Below, piece after piece: positions 52,287 through 61,794 of a DNA stretch of 64,000 nt. Source of the DNA: Linnemannia hyalina (taxonomy: Eukaryota > Mortierellomycota > Mortierellomycetes > Mortierellales > Mortierellaceae); the NCBI GenBank assembly GCA_019671135.1, contig JAHRHY010000005.1:2714001-2778000 (forward strand). Reading direction: 5' to 3'. The translations under genes were made by a program, and so were the position numbers. Below the pieces are notes generated by a model. It worked only from the letters and a program-made list of their open reading frames with translations, was not told where the DNA came from and made no database searches. Numbering within the stretch: position 1 is the stretch's first letter; each line of letters begins with the position of its first letter.

Positions 52287-55082
52287 ATTGCGGGGATATT
52301 TGTTTGACCTTTCAATTATTACTAGTCTTTTCTGGTCTTGTACTTGATAAACATGGTCGTATTGCGATCATGGTACCTTTGTCTCTGGGAACTGTTGATA
52401 ACTACCGCAAAGCTTGTATTTATCTCTGGAAGCTTCAAAAACAAAGGACCACCTTGTGCCCAAAACCTGCGCCTAACCCACGTGCCGATGGACCTTTGGA
52501 TGATGCCATCAACGCTTATGGCGTTCGTCTCGTCTATGACAAGGCTACAACTGAAACAACAAGAAACACAGCTTGTGACACACGCGACACATATGACGGT
52601 AATGACAACTAAACACCATGAAAGCATGCCCTACCTTTTCACAGCAACCTGGCATATCTCCCTTCTTTTATAAGGTAACAAGCTGGTACGTATGGCAACG
52701 TACACCTGGCAACAACAGCCTGTACACCGAACCAAAGGAGTCCGCAAATACAAGTGCATCACCCGGTTCCCCCTCATCCGTGAGCGTCTCTGCATTCTGG
52801 CTCGGCACCATATGCTCCTCAGAGATGAGGACATCCGGAACCTCAATCTGTCTGATGTCTTTGCAACGCTCAACCGCAAGAACGCCCATGGATCGACGTG
52901 GGCCTGTGGACTCACGTTCTGCCTACGACGTGGCAAAACAAACAAGAAGGGCGCCATGCTCTACGCCACTACCTTCCGCCACAAGAGCTTTCGTCGCTGT
53001 ACTGTGGGAGCATTTGCATTTTACATGCTCGAGCGGTTCATGGTATGTTAAATATTTGTTTACTGGCTACTTGCTGTGAAATGCACCCAAGTTTAACGGA
53101 CTTTATTTCTCCTCTTCTTTTCCATACTAGATTAACAAGGAAAGCCCTCCCGACTTCTCAGATGTAGACAAGTGGAAGGACATCAAGGTCCTTGTTGGCA
53201 GTGATGTCCCATCTGTGCCTGATCCTGACCTCAGCTCTGTCACCAACAGTGCCGCGCAAATCGAGGCAGAGCTAGAGCATGAGCTTGCTCAGGACAAGCT
53301 GGACAAGACACGCATTGACGCTCTCACAAGCAGAGCACAACAACAGGCAACTGCCGCTGTGATGCGTGCCTGTGAGGTCTTTTCAGTAAGGCTCACCCAC
53401 GCCGGTCGCCATGCAGGTACCAAGGAGGCGTTCAAGCTAGGACTTGGCATCCAGGATATCCAACATCTCGGGCGATGGGTGATGAACCAGATGATGAGTT
53501 TCTATGCTCCCAAGAACCCTATCAAAGGTGTATACTTTATGGCGCACTTTAATGGCACTGATGAGCTCTATATTCTTGAGCGTGACCTCGTCCCACCACC
53601 TCCAGAGTTGCAAGCCATGCTGTTTGGCTGGATCGAGCAAGTTTTTGATGGACATGATGACAGTGTTGTTGAGGCCTGGCACAAGACTTGCATGGAGGAG
53701 ATGACAGGGTACGTGTCGCGTCGTTCCCTATGATCGGTCGACCCTTGGCACGATCGGTCGACCCTTGGCACGATCAGTTGATCCTTGGGCGCAGTTGAAT
53801 GAGCCCAAGACAATTAATTAGCATTGCTCACAATCACATATATATATCCCATAGTACCCCAAATAGTTTGATCCTTACCTAGTAACTTGAATAATACTTT
53901 GTCTACACCTTGAAAACCCATATCTGACTCCCTATTCCCTTTGTTCTCTTCCTCCACCTCTCTTCCTGATCCTGCCTAAGAAAAGGTCAACTCTGCCTTG
54001 TTCTAGTCTAGATTCTCGACAGTACGACCCAGACGAAGTCCGTGAAGATGATGTCTTCTTTGAGGCCAAACCCGATATCCCAGCAGCACAGTCAGGACTC
54101 GAGCAAAATGCGCACACAGACAAGGTTGCATTTCTGAAGCTTATGGTGCGCATGCGGCGGGTCATCATCCAAGACGCCGTTCTTTGCCTGCAGCCTGTAC
54201 CTGGAACTGGCAGGACCCTTTCGAACAGTTTGAGAAGCTGCCTGAGATCTTCCAGAGCCAACTGTTTCTGGATTATTCAAAGGAGCTTCTTCAAGCTATT
54301 GAGCAAACATCGGGAAACCTCTGGCGCCATTGCTGCTGGTATCCATGTTGATGGCGCAGATATTATTGAGGCCATCAACCGATCTGCCTCACAACAGACC
54401 GTTCTCAACAGGACTCTAGCTGCCATGGAAGCCAAGTACCAGCAACAACTTCAACAGCAACATGAGCGACATACACAAGCAATGGGGGTACAGATGGCAC
54501 AGTACGCCCAATTGGTCAAGGAATTCAAGGAGATGACAACATATGCTTATCCAGCATCCTCAGCAACCTCGCTTCCATCACCCATCTTCTCAGCACCCTG
54601 ACTTCTATTCTCAACCTTCTCAACACCCTGGTTTCCATCTTCAACATCCTCAACATCCTCAGTACCTTCAACATCCTCAACGTCCCCATTTCCATCCTCA
54701 ACCTCTTCACCATCATGCTCCATATCAACAACAGCAACAACAGCAACAAGCGCCATTCAATTATATAATGCACGCAGACAAAGGTGCATGGACGCTCAGG
54801 AACGCTTGGGATGAGTACCATGGGCCTCTTGATCGTGCATATGCTGATTCGTACAAGGCTTGGGGGGAGAATCAGAAGAGACAGTACAGGCGCAGGGCAG
54901 AACTCATTGAGCTAATTAGAGAAAAGGCGGCAAGCGAAGACAAAACCATTGACTCGATCCTTGCTTGCAAGGATTACACAGGCATGAGCATCAATGCTGT
55001 GAGAGAACCTCTCAAGGCTGAGAGCGATAAGGCAGCAGCAACGACCGAGGGTTAAGGAAGGATAGGGAGGACAAAGGGTAGT
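52287..55082 (+). mobile_element. Crypton-like DNA transposon (limits uncertain)
   Basis: A single spliced gene with a tyrosine recombinase (Ndc10/Crypton class) and a GCR1_C-like DNA-binding domain is the known content of fungal Cryptons. The left limit is set by the abrupt end of DIRS-2 terminal-repeat sequence at 52286. The right limit is arbitrary, just after the stop codon, since Cryptons lack terminal repeats. Short direct repeats expected at Crypton ends were not found. Confidence 0.55.
52370..55055 (+). CDS. Crypton-type tyrosine recombinase with GCR1_C-like domain
   Basis: Five exons join in frame: 52370-52598, 52675-53042, 53131-53708, 54007-54487 and 54555-55055, about 718 residues. 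All introns are GT-AG and phase-compatible; the third is long (298 bp) and the fourth is the least certain. The recombinase region shows LLRDEDIRNLNLSDVF, then HAGR (HxxR), HLGRW and SFYAPKNP with the likely nucleophilic Tyr. A glutamine-rich coiled coil and a His/Pro/Gln-rich linker follow. The last 90 residues (NAWDEYHGPLDRAYADSYKA, YRRRAELIELI) resemble GCR1_C. Near 54205-54310 another frame gives a more family-like reading (NWQDPFEQFEKLPEIFQSQL), so a compensated pair of frameshifts is possible. The start may lie further upstream. Confidence 0.65.
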
Positions 55083-56333
55083 GAGGACAATAAATACCAT
55101 ATTTGTTTTATATTTACTATTTTCCTAGAAAGAATGGAGTCGTAGGCGAAAATGAGACAATAAAACATGAAAACCAACGCCAATGACTTGCTTCCCAAGT
55201 GCCAAGACAACGTACAGTTCTCTGACAGGTCAAGTGTGGGCAGAATGTAGCAATGAATGAGTCATTAACAAGGGGTCATTAGCATCCATGAACAAGCATT
55301 CCAATTCCACTCGAATCATCAAAATGACGAAATTTGGCCTGCGTCAAACGCATGGTTTTAGTGCGGACGTTCTAGTTGGAAGGACTACGAACCCAATTGG
55401 CCTGAAGTTTTGTGCAATCCAACGGACTACGAAGTGAAATGTCATGTCCGGACATAAGTCCGCAGAACTTGGACATACATATGAAAATAAGGTTTGGGCA
55501 TCCACAGGTTTCAAAAAATTTCAATTCTACGCTTCGTAGTCTATTGTCTCCATCTATCTTGGGGTGCCATTAGGCGAATATGCGACACACACCTATCTCT
55601 TGAAGGTGTCCATCTACTATTAAACTGTACCACTCACTGCAAGATTCATAAGAGTAGTTCTTGTATGTGATTATCTAAGGCAATTATACTCTCAACTGTA
55701 TCTTTGAGGCGAAATACAGGTGTTTTGTTACATGGATCTAGCACGATTTCACATTTTATCATGATATTGTACTCTATTGAGAATGGCTGGCTTTGCACAT
55801 CGAAGAATTCTAGATCGCACACCATGTCCTTAGTATGGAATTGCTTTCAGTTTGTCTGTAGAAAGTGCATTGATATAGTGGTTTTTAATAAAACCTGTTT
55901 GTTCCGTGCTAAACCCATGTAAAAATTTACATGCAAATCATTCTCCACTACATGCGATCCATTTAATTGATCAAGCGGATTTAGGCATTTCAATTCTGGC
56001 GATGATCCAGTGTCGGAACTTGCAAAAAAAGACAAGTGGTGATGAATGGGGTTATGAATCAGGAGAATGAATGACAGGAATCTGGGGACCGGTTGGAACA
56101 TTGGTGAATGAGCATTTCAAAAAAAAAACGTCGAAATCACGTTTTGGTTGATCACTTGATTGGAGCACTGTATTTTTTTTTTTTTTTTTTTAGGAGGTGG
56201 GGGAGTGATTGAGGTGTGGCTGGGAACTTGAAGAAGAGGTGCTTGTAGCAGCCAAACGTTCATAGCGACGTTGCTTTTGATCTTCTCCCTGCAGGAGAAT
56301 TCCAGGCCGCGTTGTCAATGCTTCGTTCACATT
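55083..56333. other. Gene-free region with repeat S fragment and poly-T tract
   Basis: No gene is seen. Bases 55590-55730 are a diverged copy of part of repeat S (compare 4880-5000). A run of about 19 T lies at 56171-56189. Confidence 0.6.
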
Positions 56334-56652
56334 GTTACAAAAAGATGTGGTGGCTAGGCAGTGGCGGCGATGCCTTAGGTTAGCAGTCATATTCTTTAGT
56401 AGACATAGTATTAGTAGTGCGCCGAGCCCTCTTGTCTGCTCTTTGTCCTTTTACACATCACTTCTTGGACGAGAGCAGTATTGACAAGAGTTTCGCTGGC
56501 GCGCTGCAGTGTATCGTTTCGTGTGATTCTTTTAGGACGCTATTATCACTTCCCCCCCCTCCAACCTACAACCCCCCTTTCCCCCCCCCTACCAATTGAG
56601 GACTTAACAGCGGTCCTACAACTCTGGCCGTCGACCCTCTCCCCTGAGTAAC
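56334..56652 (-). mobile_element. MITE M4
   Basis: Fourth copy of the TGTTAC...GTAACA family, same orientation as M3, 319 bp, about 9 kb from the M1-M3 cluster. It is bounded by TGTTAC and GTAACA; no clear target duplication is seen. Confidence 0.65.
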
Positions 56653-57033
56653 AGTACGGATGCAACAGTCTGGACAAGGGCTGGGAAAAATGCTGTAGCT
56701 CTACCATAGTCAGAACAAAGATCATCATTCCTCGTCCCAGTCTCTGTTTCCTTGTGTCTTGCCCTTCGTACTCTGCCCCTGTGACATTTATGGTCTATTT
56801 ATCTATATAGGGAGGGAGGCCAGGTGGGCTCCCAATACATATGATCCTCATGAACGACGTTTTATTCTTTAGAAAAACAAGGTTCGTGATAACAAGGTGG
56901 AGGAAACTGTTGATCTTAAAAAAACGGAAAGGACAAAGGCGGGCACCTGAACTTGGCCGAGAATGCTCAAAGCAAAGAACGACTTAGTTGAAATGCAGCT
57001 CATAGATCATAGGTCGCAGAAAACAGTTCAGTC
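56653..57033. other. Intergenic region, no feature recognised
   Basis: Nothing recognisable is present. The stretch probably includes the 3' UTR of the minus-strand gene that ends at 57034. Confidence 0.5.
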
Positions 57034-59285
57034 CTACGCCTTCAATACACGAGTCGGTGTATGGAATCCAGGGCACGTCAAGTCCTGTCCTTGTTCCCCT
57101 GCGGCATGGCTTGCCAAGATGTCCGAGATTGTCTTTTCAAGTCGCTTTTGGACATGCACTAGCACATTGATTGTCGTGGCCAACACACCGAAATTGAAAT
57201 GTGATTTAGGAGCATAGATGACCGCGATCGATCGGAGCACATAGATGCCTCTGGCCTCCAGTTTCATGGCGTACAGGTGTCCTTCAGTTCCTAACGATCG
57301 GATGCGACCAGGTGTTATAGGTTTGAAGCGCAAAGTACAAGTGTCGACTCTCAAAAGTGAATAAAAAACTTACCAACAATATGGAGACCGATTACCTCCA
57401 GATTGCCAACGTCGATTCCTTGCTTGTTCAAGTCATCGATCGCATCCTTCATCATGCCCGCCATCTTCTCTAGATCATCCTGAACAACCGCCGCGCCTTG
57501 ACGTACTTTCTTAGCCTCCATAAAGAAAAGGTAGCAGATAATTCCACGTAGTGACGTCCTCAGCATGAAGTCGGGTCGGCGGCCCAAGCTGTTCTCATCG
57601 AGACTCTTCTTCCTATTTTGACTTGGCGGGAATGCATGGTCCCTACAGTGGAGAATATTGATGGTTAGGCTCATACGCCTTTCAGTGAGTAGTTTGGTTG
57701 TGATCACATCCCGTATTACTTACCACCATCCGACGCTTCCTTTCACACCACAAATATAAGCCTTAAGAAAAGGGTCGAACACATGGATTAAAAGCTCATG
57801 TTCGTTAAATGGCGCGGATGACCACAAAAAATCACCCTCGACCAATCCCACCAGCACCTTCTTTATACTTGTATCGCCGTTCCAGCTCAAAATCAGCTCT
57901 TCCGCTTCACGGTAACTTAAGTTGCTGAGCTCGAGAGCGAGTTTTTGCAATTCTAGCATCGTGGTATCTTCAACTCCCTTCTCAATTGTGACAGATGTGA
58001 CTGCCCGCCAATCCTCGAGCCCAACGGCATCAAACAATGTACTGTCCACATCGTTCCGTTCAAACAGGTAAATGTGGTTCACAGCCCTGTAAAATAGAGA
58101 TAGAGAAAGAAAGAAAGAGAGAGTGTATGTGTTAGACAACAGCCTAAATAAAAAGAACCTTCAGAAAGAATTCATAAGTCTATTTACAATCTCTCAACTG
58201 AGCTCGTGAGAGGAACCACGCGTTGAGCGGCATCGATAGCACGTTCGCGGTACTTCCACAATGTGGGAGCCAGATCTTCGCCATTGACAAGCCATGGAGT
58301 CCACAAAGCTTTTGAACAATCCTTGCTTCCGTCTCCAGTGAGATAATAGATACCCCTTGATAGCGAACGTTCACGTTCGCATTCAGATGCTGTTGATTTC
58401 TGTGACAGCAGGTCATCATCGTCTCCGGCATCCCTGCCAGTATTATCTCCTTCTGAAACCTGGTCAGTATCAAAAGTTTCCTGGGGTCCATGCATGGATG
58501 CAAGACTAACATTGGAATCAGCGGCCGGGCTTTCAGGTCCATCTGGCACCTGGTTACCATCACAAGCCTCCGGAGATCCACTGCTCTGATGCGCTTCGGA
58601 ATCTTGGGTGCCGTTGTCGTTCCCCTCCCGGGACTTGGTATATGAGCTAGTGGCGTGAGAACCCTGGCCGTTTTCCATGGCGAAATGTTCAGGATCGGTA
58701 TTTTCCTTTCCGAGAGCTTTCTTCTTCGCCCGCCTGACCCTCTTGCTACGGCCTACGTTTTAAGGAACGTGTAGTCAGTGACAGATTCATCAGGAGCACT
58801 TTAAAAAAAAGACGACCAGAATAGCTCGAGATGATGCACTTACTCTGGTCGTCTAAGTTACGAATTGCACCCAAGACGTTGAATTCAGCAGAGCGAATAG
58901 AGTGCTTGCGAATGTTGTCGCGGGCAGCGTCCTCAATGTCACTGGCAGTCTTGGCATCTTCCCGCTCCTGCCAGAAGGTTCCAAGACCATTTTCAGGTGA
59001 TTCCCAACAGAGTTTCAAGCGTTTGCCTTGGTCGAAATACTGCTGCTCCGGCGAGTCGAGAAGGATCTGCAGCGCATTGCTCCAGTGACTGTGCAACCTT
59101 TGCTTGTCCGAGGTTTTCGGGTCGAAGGTTTTAAAGTAGTCGATGGCTGAGTAAAGGCGAGGGGCTGTCCGGACAAAGTAGAAGGCGTTCTCCACGGCCG
59201 CTGACGAAAACGGATGTGCCGGCTTGGCCTCCTTGACCTTTTTCGATTTCGGTGCGGATTTTTTCGTTTTTGATTTCGGCGCCAT
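57034..59285 (-). CDS. Five-exon gene with PD-(D/E)XK-like nuclease motif, unknown role
   Basis: Exons 58844-59285, 58188-58752, 57724-58086, 57374-57642 and 57034-57290 join in frame (phases 1, 2, 2, 1) to 631 residues. The introns are 91, 101, 81 and 83 bp, with GTAAGT, GTAAAT, GTAAGT and GTAAGT donors. The N-terminus is very basic (MAPKSKTKKSAPKSKKVKEA), a possible nuclear signal. The middle is Ser/Asp/Glu-rich and likely disordered (about 165-270). The C-terminal half contains RRPDFMLRTSLRGIICYLFF followed by MEAKK: Asp, then Glu-x-Lys about 15 residues later on a hydrophobic strand, the layout of PD-(D/E)XK endonucleases. A conserved-looking LYAMKLEARGIYVLRSIAVI block follows. I do not recognise a named family. 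An upstream in-frame Met at 59321 is possible. Confidence 0.6.
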
Positions 59286-59571
59286 TTCGCCAGTACAAGA
59301 GAGTAGAGCACACAGAGTCAAGACTTGGGAAGCGGAGCCAGCCTCGAAGGCGGAGAAAATAAAGGAGTCAATAAGTCTGCGGGAAAGGCCTAGGGAGGGA
59401 TGGAGGAATTAATTTTTCATCTGCTTGTTATTGGAGCGGTAGATAGGACACACATGAACACCCAAAAACAGTTATCTTTCAAGAACTGTCTACTGTAGGG
59501 AGTTCAGTTAGGACGAAAGTGGTGCCAATAAATTTCAATGGAGCATGTATGCGAATCAAAACTGGAGACAT
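59286..59571. other. Divergent intergenic region
   Basis: Upstream of the nuclease-like gene; no TATA box or other element stands out. Confidence 0.4.
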
Positions 59572-60083
59572 TGCGCACACCGGCTTCGTGAGACAATGCT
59601 GGATAAGTGTGACTCTATCAGCATACTACCACACGGTCACGGCCCTCTCGCCCTGACGAGGGATTCGCGCCCATACGTGAGACACAATGAATGCATCTCC
59701 GTAGTGTTAGCAGCCTTCCCGGCGCAGGAGTCAACCCTCCCGAAAGAGGGGACCACTTGCCCGAGCCGATAGAGCACTCCAGTGCTTTGCCATGGCTAAC
59801 TCAGATAGACCAGAACATTCAACGCCAACTGAGCACATTGCACACACCGGCTTCGTGAGACAATGCTGGATAAGTGTGACTCTATCAGCATACTACCACA
59901 CGGTCGCGGCCCTCTCGCCCTGACGAGGGATTCGCGCCCATACGTGAGACACAATGAATGCATCTCCGTAGTGTTAGCAGCCTTCCCGGCGCAGGAGTCA
60001 ACCCTCCCGAAAGAGGGGACCACTTGCCCGAGCCGATAGAGCACTCCAGTGCTTTGCCATGGCTAACTCAGATAGACCAGAAC
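59572..60083. repeat. Tandem duplication, two units with 267-bp period
   Basis: Bases 59572-59816 and 59839-60083 are almost identical (about 245 bp each), differing at a few bases such as CGGTCACGG against CGGTCGCGG. Both end in GATAGACCAGAAC. After the first copy comes ATTCAACGCC; after the second comes the LTR beginning TGTCA. The units contain several GC-rich inverted stretches (CCCTGACGAGGG; CCCTCCCGAAAGAGGGG) but no gene that I can support. Confidence 0.85.
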
Positions 60084-60280
60084 TGTCACGAGACAAGAGC
60101 TTGCTCTTGTGACTTCGCCCTAACGAGTATAAAAGGGCCTTAGATAGCAAATCTATAGCTCTTTACTTGGTATCGCCAATACAACATACTCTTTAACCTA
60201 TTCCTTATACTCATTTCTTAGTCCTTGATCAAGGTTCTCTTTATCTACTTCATTCTATTGCTTGGTCTGCTTTCTTGACA
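60084..60280 (+). mobile_element. 5' LTR of a Ty3-type retrotransposon
   Basis: It starts TGTCA and ends TGACA (5-bp inverted ends), 197 bp. It contains a TATAAAAGG promoter box at about 60128. The 3' LTR is outside the window, so the limits rest on the inverted ends and position only. The sequence after it does not show an obvious tRNA primer-binding site. Confidence 0.55.
60128..60136 (+). promoter_or_regulatory. TATA box in the LTR
   Basis: TATAAAAGG, 44 bp into the LTR, is the likely core promoter for the element's genomic RNA. Confidence 0.5.
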
Positions 60281-60498
60281 ATACCAAGTCATACACCTAA
60301 AGAACCTTGGATCAAACTTTGTCTGTTTTCTATTGATATACTTCAGCGCTCAAAAAAAAAAAAAAAAAAAAAAGCCTTTTCCACAACAAAACCAAACCCT
60401 ATCTTCTTCAAGTTCTTTCCTCTTTTACTACCATCTTCCGTACACAACCCACAACCCTCAGAAACTACAACAACTCTTCACTTTCCGTATCAACTACA

Positions 60499-61794
60499 AT
60501 GCTACCCGATAGTGAGATCCTTACAGCCAACGCGCGCTTCCAAGCACTGATGGACCGAGTAGCCACACTTGAACAAATAGTTCAGACGGTCACTCCCTTG
60601 CAAGCCAAAGTCACCGAACTCGAGGAGACTGTTCAGAAGTACCGTGATATGCTGGACTTCATTCTTTCGAACGAAGATTTCTTCACAAGCCTGACCGTCA
60701 ACCTCAACCCTCGATTACTCAGCCTCGAATCCAACGTCCAGAAGATGACGTCACAATTACCACCCATCACTCGCGCAGAACTAGGCAAACTATTTTATGA
60801 TCACAAGACCGATGTCACCAACACAGTGAGTGCCATCTTCCAATCAACTACACCTCACTCCAGCAATAGCTCCCCTTCGAGGCCAAAAGTAGCACCCCCC
60901 GCAGTCTTCTCCGGCAAGCGTGAAGATTGGAAAGGGTTTCAGGCTCAGCTGGAACTCTTCTTCGTTGCAAACGAGACCCTCTATCCGAACGACCACGACC
61001 GCATTGTGCTGGCTATCTCGCGCCTCGGTGATACTGCAGCGTTCAAGTACATGCAGAGATACGTTCCGTCCTTCAAGTTGCCTGTCGAGGAGAGACCCGC
61101 ATGTATTTCTAACCTGGATCAGTTCTTTGCTCTTATGAGTAAGAACTTTGGAGTCTCCAATGCTCACGTCCTAGCAGAAACCCAACTCCGTCAACTTAGA
61201 CAGCGCGGTTCTGCCATCGACTATACAAACCGTTTCGTCAACCTTGCAGCGGATACAGCATGGAATGATAGCGCAATGATTTCACAGTTCCGCCTCGGCC
61301 TGAAGGAGTCTGTTCAAGAAGCCATGGCAAACTACCCCGAGCCACCTACCTTTGCCGAGTTTTCACAATTGGCTATCGACATCGACAACCGACAGTACGG
61401 CTATGCAGTGACCCGTTCCGGCAACAAATCTTCCAGCACTCCGTCCCGTTCCACCACTGCCCACACTTCTACTACCACTCAAGCCTCATCCACCCCAACT
61501 ACCGCGTCCACCCCTGCTACCTCAGCTCCCGCGACCACTTCGATGGACATGGATCTCTCGCATGCTCGCCATGGTCCTTTGCCACCGTCTGAGCGTCTTC
61601 GTCGTCAAAAGGAAGGACTGTGCACCTACTGTGGTTCAGCAGATCATTGGCTTGACGACTGCCCCAAGAAACCTGCAAAGCCCTCGTTCAAGAACGCCCC
61701 AAAGGCAACAGCCTCGATCTCGGCCCTTCAGCCTACACAGACTAGCGACCAGCCCGATGCAATCTCTTTCCAATTGGAAAAAGATTCAGCCTAG
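60499..61794 (+). CDS. Ty3-type retrotransposon Gag
   Basis: A 431-residue protein. Residues 10-60 are a coiled coil. Residues 135-290 match the retrotransposon gag (capsid) pattern (GKREDWKGFQAQLELFF, DYTNRFVNLAADTAW, FRLGLKESVQEAM). A Ser/Thr-rich linker leads to a CCHC zinc knuckle (CTYCGSADHWLDDC, about 370-383). It sits 220 bp after the LTR. The frame ends at 61794 while pol is open in the -1 frame, overlapping the gag end; the run GGAAAAAG at 61776-61783 is a plausible slip site. Confidence 0.9.
   Translation: MLPDSEILTANARFQALMDRVATLEQIVQTVTPLQAKVTELEETVQKYRDMLDFILSNEDFFTSLTVNLNPRLLSLESNVQKMTSQLPPITRAELGKLFYDHKTDVTNTVSAIFQSTTPHSSNSSPSRPKVAPPAVFSGKREDWKGFQAQLELFFVANETLYPNDHDRIVLAISRLGDTAAFKYMQRYVPSFKLPVEERPACISNLDQFFALMSKNFGVSNAHVLAETQLRQLRQRGSAIDYTNRFVNLAADTAWNDSAMISQFRLGLKESVQEAMANYPEPPTFAEFSQLAIDIDNRQYGYAVTRSGNKSSSTPSRSTTAHTSTTTQASSTPTTASTPATSAPATTSMDMDLSHARHGPLPPSERLRRQKEGLCTYCGSADHWLDDCPKKPAKPSFKNAPKATASISALQPTQTSDQPDAISFQLEKDSA

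Larger units (their letters stand above)
48938..52315 (-). other. 1125-codon open frame overlapping gag and RT of DIRS-2
   Basis: This frame starts upstream of gag, contains the true gag N-terminus, then stays open through the entire RT/RNase H region in a frame offset from the RT. It continues 108 codons beyond the RT stop with a tail reading KARAIGPTGAIKKGAHVNDV and YYRLTRATATNL. A corresponding frame, with the same offset to the RT and a similar tail, is open in DIRS-1 (6576-8573). The overlapping part is compositionally odd and may be non-coding. The tail could be a remnant of a recombinase C-terminus, but the resemblance is weak and no active-site tyrosine is evident. Confidence 0.3.

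Noticed and set aside
59572..60083. Possible tRNA gene in each tandem unit (minus strand, GGCGCGAATCC resembles a B box)
   Set aside because: The T-arm does not pair and no consistent acceptor or anticodon stem could be drawn; kept only as a repeat.
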